Of a DNA stretch of 64,000 nucleotides, positions 13,676-26,400 are shown one piece after another; position 1 is the stretch's first letter; every line of letters begins with the position of its first letter. A program made the translations under genes and the position numbers. The stretch comes from Platycnemis pennipes. Its lineage: Eukaryota > Arthropoda > Insecta > Odonata > Platycnemididae. The DNA lies in NCBI GenBank assembly GCA_933228895.1, contig OW121855.1:34858698-34922697 (forward strand). Direction: 5' to 3'. Under the pieces are notes generated by a model, which ran no database searches, was not told the DNA's origin, and worked only from the letters and a program-made list of their open reading frames with translations.

Positions 13676-13831
13676 GTGATTGGACAACCTATCTTGTGAA
13701 CGCGAACGCTGTCACGAACGCGAACGCTATCACGAACTCGAACGCAAAGAGATTCCCGCGTAACGCAATTTGCGTTAAAACTTGCGTTCGCGTTCAGTGT
13801 CCCGCGATACGAGAGAACGAGAATTAGGCCC
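13676..13831 (-). repeat. Right terminal inverted repeat of the 4.4-kb element
   Basis: Read on the minus strand from 13,831 it gives GGGCCTAATTCTCGTT, then GCGGGACA, AACGCAAATTGCGTT and GCGTTCGAGTTCGTGATAG, in the same order as the left end. It runs into the 18-bp subterminal array. Confidence 0.75.
13698..13751 (-). repeat. Three 18-bp subterminal direct repeats
   Basis: Three head-to-tail units of 18 bases, about GAACGCGAACGCTRTCAC on the plus strand; the third has diverged. The left end keeps one unit in inverted form (about 9,516-9,535). Subterminal repeats of this kind are commonly transposase-binding sites, which is the inference here. Confidence 0.7.
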
Positions 13832-16800
13832 CAGGACTGCGCCATGTCAAGACTGGGAACACGGCTGCGCAACGTTCAAATTACCAGGGTGATCACAGAA
13901 TTCCATTTATATCCCCATGTCACCTTTTCACCTCTTCGGCAAGAAATTTTCTCCACTTATGACTGCCTACAGCTTTAGACGATATAGTAAGAATAATTAA
14001 CCTAAAAATTACCCCAAGTGTGCCGAATGGCAGGTGCGAGTATGATTGCAAAAGTAACATTATCTTCATAAGTGCTCCCCAAATAACGGATAAATGCATA
14101 GTTTACAGGGTAATCATTCTTTTTACTCCACCCGTGTATAAACGTACAGGCCGAGGCTGATAAATATTCTATCCGTCACTTTACTCGCCAGCTAAGTGAA
14201 ATTGCTAGGCGTTCTAGACATCTTTGGGGAAGATAAAACCCTTAAAATACGTTAAAATGTTTAATTTTGCATAAAGATCCCGTTAACTTTAGAAAGTAGA
14301 AATTAGGAACTAAAACGCAATAAAATATACAAAAGAGCACGCAAAAGTATGGATGTGCAGAACAAAGGCAAGAGCCACAATCTTGGCGTAACCACGAAAA
14401 CCAAAGCATTACACCACAGTCACTCATTTCTTTCCAACCATAAGCCTTTGCTTCAACAACAAAACTACTTCAAATGCGGAGTTACAGATGGATAATGAAA
14501 TTAAAATACACCGAATTAGTTACGTGGGTGTTTTGCGAAGAAGAAAGAGGAAAAAATAGCGATTATCACAATGGACACATGTTGAGAAATGATCGTACCA
14601 TAAAATTCGTCTCTAGAAAAGTGAACAAATAAAACTGCTAATGAGGACTTCGGATGAGATGCATGGAGAAAGTGGCTCTGGATATAACAGAGGATGACGT
14701 AGATATGAAGCGATCGGCCGATAGAAAAACCGAGCTACTTCAAACTAATTTTAGGACTAATGGTCAATGACAATACATCCTGCATATTCCTTTCACAAAA
14801 ACATCCTCCCTTCTTTATTAAACCAGCAATTTATATTGTCCCTTCCATTTAAAAGCTGCTCTTTCACATGATACTTCTAAAATATGGATTAACCATAGAG
14901 ATAATTTTTACCTTCAAGCATTCTCCTGCTTTATCCTTAATACTACATGGCATAACATTAATTTTTCCACGGTTTCTATACGACGTACGTTTGATAGTCG
15001 GCATAACGTACACTATCACACTCAAATACTAAACCTAATAAGACTTATGTTATGTTTTTTTGCCACAGATCAATTTACTCCTCTCGCCGCCTCGGCTTCA
15101 CGTGGTGGATGAAATATATACGTAGGGAAGCCGCACAAAGATGAAATCCGTATTCAGAAGAAGTTGTCAAAGTTGAAATCTGCATTTAAAAGAAACGTAA
15201 CTACACAGAAAACAACTTAGTCCCAATCCTTAGTTGAATTCTTTTCCCTCAAGCAGGTACTGCAAACATAAGAAACATAAAAGAGATATTGGATCCACTT
15301 TATACAGCATATATGACGAAAATACGTACATGTGAGTAGGCGAAAATTATATTTCAGCTTAAGACTTTGAATTAATGAAGTGGAGGTGGTGACTGAACTG
15401 TAAACCTCTGGCTCAAATTATGGCCCGAAACCTCCTATTAGTTACTAGCATCTTGCAAAGTTAAAATTTAAATAAGGAAATCTCATTATTTCTTTCCTCC
15501 GAAACACTTAAACCAACATTTATTGAGGAAACACTACATAAAATACTTGAGCTTTTACACACCCATAAACTACCGCATTCTGAAATACTCATCTAAATAA
15601 CAATTAATTACTTCATAACTCGATTATTAATCTTTTAAAATATCTCATCATCTCACTATCTTTGCGAAAATAATTGCTAACGGATATGCATCTCTGTTTC
15701 ACTCCTACATGAAAAAGGACAATTATTTGACTATGAATGTGGATTTAGGAAGCTAAGGGAATACGCTTTGGCTACAATAGCTTTGAGGTGAAACTATTAA
15801 AAAGAGCTGATAGAGATTATCCACGGTATACCCGTTAAACGTAATTAATTCGCAAAGTGCCACTTAAAACGTATATTTCCAACTATAATAATACCAAACA
15901 TCCTTTACACGCCTACTCCTCAGTAACAAGCCAGATTCTCGGTATTTTAAATCTAAGAAATGTAAATTTTTCAGGACAAAAAGTAACGAAATATTTAAAA
16001 ATACTATTTAATAAATAACGCGAAGATTAAGAAGACCATTCGACTGCCGAATATTGATAAGATTCCTCCCTATGAGGCGTAACATAATGATACAAGAATA
16101 ACTCGAAAACTGTGGAGTATTCCTCATGAAACTGCATTTTAGAGCAAGACGACGAATGAGAATGAAAATGAAGGAAGGAAGAAGGTACAATTTAAAACCA
16201 GGTCAGCAAAGGGCAGAGGTCATTCCGTCGCAACCCATGAATTTAACGCCACTGCGCCGCGATAAAAGCTAAGTCGGTTTATCCTCTGCGGCCTTAAATG
16301 TCAAGAAAGAGAAATATGCAAATGAAAAGACGGACTAGGGCCCAATTATATTTACCAAACATGGTACAATTTACACATGTTAAGGAAATATTCTAGTTCC
16401 ACGCTACGTCTTATCTTACATTTTGAAAGAGAGAAGAGAAATGAATTGTAATAAAAGATGGACGATTCACGAGGGGTATGCGGTGGACAGCAGAGAAATA
16501 ATGATTTGCCCCCACCTCCCATTATTTTCCCCCTTAGATATTTACGCTATAGGTTTGGATTTCTTAAAATTTAAGAGCAACAAAAAATCTGCTAATACAT
16601 TTCTTTCACAAAATAAATTAAACCAAACATTTAACCAGTAATGAATGACTAGTTTGCTGTTATATGGATTTCGATCTAAATCTGTCACCCAACGACCACA
16701 TAGGTACCTTTTTCTACCACTTATACTTAATCAATATCCGGCGCATTGATCGAAGAATTAAATAGAAGTTAAATCGGCAGAGGTGAGAAGGAAAATCTAC

Positions 16801-19589
16801 CCTTTTGAAGCACCACCCAGACGGATGAGCGTAGTACTTGAAAATACATCGGCTTCAGCATCCTGAAGCTAACATTTTAAAAAAGTAAGCAGAGTTAACA
16901 GGCATATTAAGTGAAACTCAAGCGTTTGGAAAGCAATCGTCTAAGGGGTATGGGCCGCCCTCAATGGGTAATTTCTGACCACGCCGCTTATGCGATCATA
17001 AACGATAACGTAATCAGAGGAGCATGACGTAATTGTATGCCCTAAGGTACTACTGTAAACCTCACTGGTCATACATCTCCAACCGTCCTCGCACAAAAAA
17101 ACCAGCATAATGAGATCAATAACGTTTAAGAACCTATTAACCGGGTGGGGAGAATGGGATGGGATGTGGGCGTTTAGGAAATAACAGGATGGGGACGAGC
17201 TGATTGAAATGCATAAAGCTCAGTCGGCTGATTGGCATTAATAGGCGGAGAGCTACACTACAAACCAAACCCACAGTTGTGCTCCCTCATCATTAACTTA
17301 CGGCTGTCCACTCCAGCTTTAATCATGATCTATAGTCTGTGCGGCCTTATATGGCAGTGACGCCATCGAAATTGATGACGACATATCGATTTTCCCCCAA
17401 TGAGAGAAGCTAAAAATCACACACGTTGCCATGTTTTTTGCCAACTTACGAGTAACAGAACAATTTACTGTCGCTACAGCGAATTACCCTGCGGGAACTT
17501 CAAGTCATTTGAAAGGGAATTATTTTCCATGGCAATGCAATGCATTAATGGTTTACAGTACAAGATTTTAACGGCAACGGTAGACAATAATGTAATTGTC
17601 CCACGTCTTGAAGGAATTCTCACCAAATACTCAACTACGTATTCTTATTACAACAACCTCAACCCTCTCCTTGACTATTCCCTCCTGCTATATGAATAAA
17701 GCCGCTGTCTCTCCTTAAAAATGGTTATGCACGTGCAGAACCGAGAGCAAGCTTACTGAGGAAAGCAAATAGATCAAAGCTCTTATCCTACGAGACTCCC
17801 TATGATGTTTATTGGAAATGAAAAACTTGCTTGAGGAAGTTAACACTGAAAAACACACTAATATTGGGTTCAAACTTTGATCCCTATGAATCTGATAACT
17901 TGCCCAAGACATAAAAAAATCGTCAAATATACTGTAAGAAATGTGTTAAACCATAACTATAAATCTTGGTGCACCGACATCATTATCTTTAGTTTGCATT
18001 AGCCTCTGCATCTTGTAATAATTCCCTCACTCACCAAGCTGATTCTTATGCATTTTAAATTAATTTGCTCCAAAATTCTACGCTGAACTAAAGTCCTTGC
18101 ATTCACTTTGTATCAACACAGTTATTCCCCAGAAAATTACGTTCATACTCAATGCATTCTATTAATCATAGGCATCAACCACATAGGAACTACTCATTTC
18201 TTATCATACGGCTTAAAAATTTACAAAATGACACTGACTATCATTTTATTTCGAAAAATAAATCCACTTCCACAAAATCACCAAAACATTTAGGTACATC
18301 ATAACTACAATGTGAATTTGTTTGACACAAAGTTTTTCCAACAGTACTTATTTCACGGAAAACACCATGGTTTATCCTTTTTCACATTATAATTCAATGC
18401 ACGTCGTCTTATCACACTGTCTTTGTAACTTCGGCTGCATCAGCTCTACTTTTTAATTTGAAAGATATGCCGAGCACGAATTCATACGTCACCGAAACAA
18501 TTTAACTGATCTTCAAACTAAGTTCCAACAAATCCACTTCCGACCATTTATCCCACATTAAATCAACATCACAAACAATTATTACACAATATTTGTAATT
18601 TTCGAGGCCTCTGCCAGAGGAAAATAACAAAATATGAGAGCACGCCACGAGCCCATACGACTGCTTTACAAATGGAAATCGGAAAATTCTAATTTTAACA
18701 TCACTAACTACGTAAGTTAGTCAGCGGGGGAAGTAATAATGACGAAAACACTCGAATTTCGGCTCGTAAATGCTTAACTCCACAGGAAACTTCGTGAAAA
18801 GGAAATAACACACCACACGAGAGCAGAGCTCACATTTAGCAATTTTTGTACGAATTTCGCCATCAATGACTCTGCCGAGGTTACAAAGTTTCTTGGTATA
18901 ACTCACTCAACCCAAATAACTTTAATGCATGACACTTTTTTGTTTGATTCACTGAAATTGAACTATTTAGTGAGGTATACTGACCTTGATGTCCCATGAG
19001 AGATAACTTGCACAACTCGTGGCGAATACGCTTTAATAAATAAGAGGTTAAGGACCCCTTGAATTTCTGACAGAGAATTCACGGGAAACTAACGGAAAAT
19101 AACTTCACTTCCAAAAAATATGCCGGTAGAATATTTAATTGAAGAAAAACTTTGATTATACACCGGAAAACGTTAGTCAATTGTTCACAAAACTGCGCGA
19201 GAGAAAACGAAGTAGAGAGCATCCAAAACAATCTGGCAACTCAGCGGCGTGACGTCACTGCCAAGATATAAAATACAGACTATACTATTAGAACGCCTCG
19301 CGACAGTGGCGGACGTTGATCCGGTCTCAATACCCCAGCTACGATACGAAGTGCAGAGTAAGCAGCACGTGGTGCCAAGATCATTATAATATGTATTACA
19401 GCATGCAAATAGTTCATGCTTTCTAAAAGAACCAATTTCAGGTTCTGCATATGATTTCCTGCTTAATCTCAAGCCATCTGTATTCCCATTAATTAAATAA
19501 ACATACGCAGGATGACATTTGGGATATGACTGCAGGAGGAAAGAATTATCGAGGCTTAAGCGACTTGAATTAGAATTCATATAACGGCA
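13832..19589. other. Gene-free region
   Basis: No recognisable exon, RNA gene or complete element. Open frames do not exceed about 100 codons and show no known motif. Confidence 0.55.
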
Positions 19590-19720
19590 TTGCTTGATTC
19601 CGAAAGTGGTCTCCGATGTCCTAGGCCAGACGTTAATTTTAGGGGTTATAAACGCGAGTATAAAGAATAATGAAGGATATGTTAGTAGGAGAGGGATTTC
19701 TCCTAATATCATATCCTTCA
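19590..19720 (+). repeat. Dispersed repeat, copy 2, ending in a hairpin
   Basis: This matches 7,558-7,690 in the same orientation over about 110 bases. Unlike copy 1, it ends in an imperfect inverted repeat with 22-base arms (19,671-19,692 and 19,699-19,720, starting TGAAGGATAT) around a 6-base loop. A 207-codon minus-strand open frame runs through it but shows no domain and is probably fortuitous. Confidence 0.65.
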
Positions 19721-19965
19721 AATATTTCTGGATAGAGAACTTATTTAAAATATGGCGCGGGCTTTCCGCCGATGCCAAATGAATGTTGAACGGGGGAGTT
19801 TGGCGCATTTATGATTTCAAATAAATAAGCTCCATGGGAGGAACACATCAGAGAGGGAACTGAAGGATAGTAGAAACATTTATAAAAATTCTAAATATAT
19901 CATCAGTAAAATTGCATGACTAAAATGACAAAAGGAAAGCTCTTGATATGCTCGTCTTTAGTCGT

Positions 19966-20013
19966 GCTTCATGAGGATGAGCGAGTGAGGCTACTCGCTC
20001 ATCCTCATGAAGC
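19966..20013. repeat. Perfect 21-bp inverted repeat (hairpin)
   Basis: The left arm 19,966-19,986 begins GCTTCATGAGGATGAGCG and is exactly complementary to 19,993-20,013, with a 6-base loop GAGGCT. It is neither followed by a T-run nor placed next to a recognised gene. It may be a recent inverted duplication or the core of a small fold-back element. Confidence 0.9.
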
Positions 20014-20077
20014 GAAAGTTGTACACACGATTACCGCGAGCTGAATTTCTCCAATGTCAACTTCGGCCCTCGTTAGT

Positions 20078-20150
20078 CAAGGTCGAATGGGCTCGAACTC
20101 ACCTCTCATCTGGCGGAAATTGCGATGCATGACTCAATGCTATGAGAATA
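20078..20150 (-). mobile_element. Possible tRNA-derived SINE head (degenerate)
   Basis: On the minus strand, GAGTTCGAGCCC (20,100-20,089) resembles a pol III B box. An A-box-like TAGCATTGAGTCATG lies about 35 bases upstream. The spacing fits a tRNA-type promoter, but the A box lacks a conserved A and no cloverleaf closes properly. It is called a SINE-like remnant, not a tRNA gene. Confidence 0.3.
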
Positions 20151-20982
20151 CAGGGGGCGGATATAGGATACGTACCTACCAAGAGATAACTTCAACCCGC
20201 GAAGGAAGATGAGAAAAAGGAGAATACTTACGGAAAAAATCTTCATTTCTTTGAAGACGAGAATAAAATATGAAAAGTTCAAGTAATTTTGATTGCGAAA
20301 TGAGATTTACCGAGCGAGACAATTTCAATGGAAAGAGGAAGCCATTTGTCAAGACACATCATAACTCAAAACAATTGGAAGGAAGATACGTGCCGGGCTT
20401 ATAACTCTTCCTGGAAAAGGCACGGCCATGTTAAGGTCAATTTAAATGCAAGCAGACAAGCAGTTCGGAAGAAGTAGTTAAAATTGCCGTCTTATCGCTG
20501 GACACTTCAGCTAGTCAAGAAACACTTATCACATTATACTCCAAAACTAGATATACTTCTTCGAAAAAGTGAATACCTCTCAATGACGGCGTTTACTAGT
20601 TGGAAGCGACTGAGTTAGGACACTACGAAATACTACGTCATTCTGTATCATTATCAGAAAAACAGCCCAAAGACAGCATTTCAGTTCGGAACATACTTCG
20701 AGCCAGAACTAGTCGGAGATATGGAAATTGACTGACAGATATATTCAACGATGTCTGGCGAGATATTCTGGAACCTCATCCTGATAAAATTCCAAAGCCA
20801 TACCCTCATACTCCCCCTCCTCCACATACTTACTTCATTTCCAAAAAAATCTCCTTCCCCATTCCTAAAAGATATATAAAGGCTGTAATGCCCACCAGAT
20901 TATCATTTTCGTACCTGAAAATGACGCTTTGACGCTGTAACTCGTTGTAAAACCAAATAAATTCTGTGGAAGAAATTAGTGA

Positions 20983-21100
20983 ACTCCACAGTAAGTTTTA
21001 CTGGGACGACCTAGGTTTCGACACGTAGTGTCATTATTAGACGTTATGATGACATTACGTGTTGAAACCTAGGTCGTCCCAATAAAACTTACTGTGGAGT
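20983..21100. mobile_element. Fold-back element 1, arms about 55 bp
   Basis: The arms start ACTCCACAGTAAGTTTTA at 20,983 and end with its complement at 21,100. They share GGGACGACCTAGGTTTCGAC and differ by a few bases. The short centre contains ATTAGACGTTATGATGAC. Each arm carries CGACCTAGGTTTCRAC next to a GTCATYAT block. No coding capacity. It resembles fold-back/MITE units or the snapped-back ends of a retroelement; compare 23,954-24,095. Confidence 0.8.
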
Positions 21101-23953
21101 CCACTTAGTTCTTTCATTTATCCATAATGGAAAACTTCCACCATATCTCGCCGGAAACTGTTTCCTCCATTAATTTCTGAGGATATTACCAAGTTGTTTT
21201 ACTTAAGGTTCAGATTGACAGTGCGGATTGGACATTAATTCCTTTCGTTTTAACTCCGTACGATGCGTAATGATGACACTCCCCTGACTGCTGGTTTAGA
21301 AATATAGTTAACAGGAAATGCACAGAACTTACTTGCAATAATTCAAAACTCGAGAAACTCAGGTGTACAAACGAGTTGAGAATCCCAACATTTTTACTAC
21401 AGCATTTTCCGTATAACCTAGCAAATACCTGCAAACAGTCCCGGATGAAGTAAACAAAATATAAATTACACCAGCCCAACACAAAAGGTTTCGCAGGGAG
21501 GGGAGAAGCGTGAGGGTTAAGATGTTGACAATATGGACGACGTCCGTTCGGGTAATCACTGTGAGGAACTGAAAGAATATACGGGTCTATGCGCTCTTAT
21601 GGTCCTGAATTAATGGCGGCAGCTTGTTGGTTTTTAAGTATTGAGATGTCTCGGCCCTTGGGCCCTCGTTGCCACTATACTGCCCCTAGCCAGCGGCACT
21701 AAAGGACCCCCTGAACGTCCTCACCGGAATTGACGTCAAGACCATCCATCCTCGACACAAATCACAACCCACCACCACAATAGCTTTTGATAGCAACCCA
21801 TTAACCATTTAATATTTGTCCTCATTTTATTTCCATCACGCACTCCCAGAACATTGAGAAACAAGTCTAAGCGTCTAGGCTCTAACCTTCAAAATTTACA
21901 TTAATAATTTCCGGAATGCATCAACGACCAATCCATACGACAAAGGGATATGAAAAGAGCCACATTATATCAGGATGTAAATAAACGAGAAGCCATCTGA
22001 AGTCAAGGAGACGGCGAATGTCAAGAGATAAAATCTATTTATTTGATAACACCAAGGGGGTCATCCACCACCATTCCGACAGGGTCCGTAATCAATGATG
22101 TACCGCAATTGTGAGATATACTAATCATAATATTTTCCAAAATAGATCTTAGGACAATAATGACTTAGAAAATAAATATCCAAAGGCCGAACGTGTACGA
22201 ATATTTTCCTGCAGAACAACATTCCGCTGACCAACCAATATTTTCTTTTCCATCACAGCATTGCTGTTCCTCCTTTCACCGTTTACTTAACATCCTATCC
22301 TCAATTACAGTCTTCAACATTGCTTTACATGTTATCAAATTATGCTAACGTTGTGGAATATCTTCACGATTTATCGCTAGGCGATTTCCATAAAATTTAT
22401 TAAAATACCAGGATTTTATAACTGGTTTCGGCAGTTACACCATCTCTGGCACGGAAATCACCATGCGTGTTAATACATCCAATCATTCCTTCACATCTAG
22501 ACGCGCAACTTATGCATTCACTTCTGTAGGACTTCATTTGATTGCACACGAACAAGTCTCTTTCTTTCTTACCACGTCTTTACGTCTAAAACTTGTCCGT
22601 TTGGCATCCCCTCCACCCCACTTATTTCCCATATTGTCTCTAAACTACATCCCGAAAGTCTCCTATTTAAAAATATTTTCAAAGTGCGAAGTTGTACCTG
22701 CATACTTAGCACCGTACATTATGGGTTTCACTATCTCTATAAGTTATCTCTACAAACCGTTCATCGTCACTGTTTCAGAACAGTAAGTTTGCAGACCATT
22801 AAACTTATTCTCTTCGTGTAAAATTACCATCAAACATATTCTCCTTATTCGTTAAATCCGAAATACTACCACCGTGAGTCAACTGTTTCACCAGATTTAA
22901 CCACAGCTCTGGCCCCTTTAAGATTCACCTCGACCTGATTACTGAGAATCACAATACGTTTCTCTACATTGAGGATGGATAATACTTATAAATACAAGGA
23001 AAACCCTCGAGTACTATACGGTGTTTAAGTTCAAGTCTAGAAACTCCGGTAAATAATTACTCCGTAGCCTTAGCGTCTAACAGGTAAGTGAACTCGCAGA
23101 CTCTTAGCTCTTTCCCACAATGCCTCAATCAAAGGGAATTCTTGAGAGGAGGGAGCTACAGGTGAGCTGTTAAGAGGTGACAAGAGTTCGCTCCGTGCCG
23201 CTTTCCCTCGTTTTGTGACGTCTTTCTCAGACAAACAGCGAATGACTCTACGCGCGCTTAACTGTCCTAAGGCATCCAACCCCGGCTTCGCTGCAACTCC
23301 TCCCTGTAGACCGGTGGTCTGGATACGCGCCTGAGAATGGAAGGGCGCCCTCGTTTGTTCACCCCTTCTCCCCCTCACGTCGGAAACCTATATTTAAAGA
23401 CACGGCGATCGATGCACGGTTCCTCAACGGCGTGATCCTGCGAAGGCGTTGCACTATGACGCGGCATTACGGGAAGGAAGAGCTTTTGACGGATACGGGA
23501 TGCGTTTTCTGGATGTTTTACACGCTGCGCACAACCTTTTCCATCACTTTTTTAAGACCTCCCCGCAAAACAGCCGAATTCCTAATACACCATAAAGCTC
23601 AATAAAATGCCCAAAGCTATTCACATTGCCCATCTGAACTCTTCCTACGCGGTCTCAGAGGAATAGTTGAAATTTTGCTGGAATATGCAGCGATTAGGGG
23701 GAAAGTCATATAAAGAGCTATACTATATTTATTAAATAACTGTTTACGACCTACTGGCAGTAGTAGGTTTAGAAAGACACTTCTAAAAATTCCCACAAAA
23801 TAGGATTATTCTAATTTTGTCATGATGTAATTCCGCATACGTCCTCCCCTGTTTTTTCATTGCTGTCCCATTTCACTAATATTCTCCCCTCTATCACTTC
23901 CTTCAAAACACACTAATCCCTAATCACCCAGATCCTGTCACTAAAATATTGAG

Positions 23954-24095
23954 TACAAATACCACAAAATTCACGAAGCCACTACACAACCCGGATTTCG
24001 ACGATTGATCGCCATCATCATGTAGATGAGTGATCGACGTACAATCGTCGAAACCCGGGTCATGTAGTGGTTTTGTGAAAGTTGTGGTATTTGTA
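23954..24095. mobile_element. Fold-back element 2, arms about 54 bp
   Basis: The left arm starts TACAAATACCACAAAATTCA and the right arm ends with a diverged complement (TTGTGGTATTTGTA). The inner arms hold CCGGATTTCGACGATTG and CAATCGTCGAAACCCGGG, around a centre with CATCATCATG and ATGAGTGATCGACG. The sequence differs from the element at 20,983, but the design is alike: long arms, a TTTCGA/TCGAAA block, and GATGA or TCATC in the centre. Confidence 0.8.
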
Positions 24096-26319
24096 ACAGT
24101 TTCCATAATAAACACGTTGACGACGGAATACCTCCAAGTTAATACCGAAAGAGTTTTATTTATCCAGCCAATAAACCTGTCTTCTTCCGTTTTCTTCCTT
24201 TTTATCATTATCAGATCGTAGTTAAGTACAGACTAAATCTCCTGCAGAAATTTAAAACGGATACGTTTACTGAAGATGCTAGATACATATATTAATAACC
24301 CCTGCGTATTATCCTAGATTGGCTTAAGTTTTTCACTCAACTCCCTCTCCTTCCCCACAGTTCCTAAAACATCATCATTTCTTCATCTCCCAAACTTTAA
24401 CAGCTCCCTCAACCCTAATATCTCATGGGCCACCAGGCTATTTTCATCCAAAGGGGGTAATTCGGTAGAATAACCGATACTGAAAAGGAAAATTCGGTCG
24501 GACTGAAACACTTGAAAGCTGTGCATGGTCATAGCAGAAAATAAAGATTGAATGCATGCAATGGCATTGGGCAAGAATGAAAGGAGTAATTACAGCGGCA
24601 TAGGTACACTTGCAAGTATAAAATGAAATTTCAATCGATTAGCAAATATTAGATAGGCGAGTAAAGTAAGAAAGTCAAGCTTGAGTCTTAGATGTCTTTA
24701 AGACAAGGCATGCAAGTGCCTCTATTTCAGGTGAAAAAATCTAGATGGATGTGATAGTATGGATGAAAGAAACGAAAGAGAGGCATTTGTTGGCCTGAAT
24801 GACTCCGTAGTGGATTTGACTGCGCCCGCCTTTGAAATGAGCACTATGAATTGAATATACGGCCGTGTCAACAAAGGATGTTCTCAAGATGACTTACGTA
24901 CAATGGAACTTATTTACATTGATGGGTAAAAACTACGAAAGGCAAGAAAAAAACAATCCATTTATGTCACAAACAAAATATTTATAGAGAATGTTAAGGT
25001 TTTTTTCCTTTGATGGTCGGCGATAGCCTGTAGCAGGACTTCAAGAAAGCATACTTGAGACTAAGTGGCGACTTCCTAATCGGACAAAAATGCTACCCTA
25101 CCCCTTGGGCTCAATTCCCTCAATGAGGCAACGTAACAACATCTCCGACCCCATATAACAAACGTTACAGATATGGGGTCTTGGAACCCAGAGGTCGTAA
25201 TGTTTTTTCGGAAGGATCCTAGGCGACACTAAGTAAGTTGTAAGTATTGGCCGATTTTCACGATAGCGAACACATGGAGCAGAAGAATTTACGTCAGGGA
25301 TCTTGTGTCCCAACTCTACGAGTAAAATCACTGGCTGTGTACGTCCAACAAAACGCATACCACGTAGTTACAGGCGACGGGTTACTAACAGACGTTTAGT
25401 AGTGACGAAATCTGGGGAAGAGGGCGGAAAATGATGACATGATGGGAAGTAGCTGCGCCAAAGACGAAGACAACATGAGAAAAGAGACGTTTAAGAGGCG
25501 AAATATAAGCGATGGTACACCTACCCTGGCCTGTAGAAATTCATGACTCCAAAACAATAAGCATACGTAATCAAGAACATTCAGTGTGAAAATAATTTGG
25601 CCACCCTAACACATTGACCATTTACAGAAGAGTCTTTACAAAAAACTACGATCAGTATGACCCTATTTCACTCATAAGTATTTCCTTATTTCTCCAATAA
25701 ATTTGTAATAAATGTCCTCCATCCCGATTATCACCGAACATGCCTCCAGCATTCATATTCCACAAAGCATTTAAAAATTGCACCATACAGATCGACACAT
25801 TTTACTTATATAACATGCAACCATGTAAGCTCAAAGAATGGTTCCATTTTAGGACAACAGATGAAGGGGATTACGACTGTTATGGAGAGGGAATATTTTG
25901 AAAACTACAGCAAAAAAATTGCTTCCCAAAAGAATCCATAAATTGGAGGTTTTATTTCTATGATTATTTTCTTTTATCATACGGATGTCACTGGAGGGAT
26001 GTTTCAAGTCATAAGGTGTAACTCCCTAAGTTCCCATTTTAAAAAAATGAAAAAACTTAGTTCTTTTCCACCCATATATTTAAACCTATGTTCCTCTGCA
26101 TTCTATGTAGCATAAGACATCTGAACACAACAAGTAGGTTAGACTTTTAAAAAATCATAGCTACTGACGCTGATGACATTTAACTTATACAATTAATTAT
26201 AAGCCGTTAAGGAAAGATTATAGCATGCGCATTTCATTCAGTCTGCGCCGATTAGAAGTAGGAATATAACAGTAATACGCCTTTTAAAAAAAACTAAAAA
26301 TCATACGTGTCCGAGCTGG

Positions 26320-26400
26320 GATCTTTCAATTCTTCTTAAAGTAGACGTTTTAAGGGCAACTGGCGGCTACGCCGTCGCGCTAACCAGTCCATGAAGATTT
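26320..26400 (-). mobile_element. Possible tRNA-like SINE fragment
   Basis: The minus strand reads GGTTAGCGCGACGGCGTAGC, typical of a tRNA D-arm/anticodon-stem head. About 45 bases later comes GATCCCAGCTCGG, a poor B-box match. There is no acceptor stem and no recognisable tail, so it is a weak call. Confidence 0.25.

Larger units (their letters stand above)
9429..13831. mobile_element. 4.4-kb DNA transposon with long imperfect inverted ends
   Basis: The two ends are inverted copies starting GGGCCTAATTCTCGTT, with an inner GCGGGACA block and then a shared AACGCAAATTGCGTT block about 50-70 bases in. The palindromic junction allows a CAG duplication on each side (9,426-9,428 and 13,832-13,834), or CCAGG if two more bases are counted outward. 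A 3-bp target duplication and GGG-starting ends fit the PIF/Harbinger superfamily, in which CWG targets as well as TWA have been described. However, the only transposase remnant inside is of the pogo/Jerky DDE type, which normally duplicates TA. Either this is a nested or captured element, or the class is unusual. The interior is AT-rich and CpG-poor. Many stops and frameshifts make it non-autonomous today. Confidence 0.7.

Noticed and set aside
19185..19808. 207-codon minus-strand open frame
   Set aside because: No domain or splice context, it overlaps a dispersed repeat and a hairpin, and the repeat's other copy does not keep the frame.
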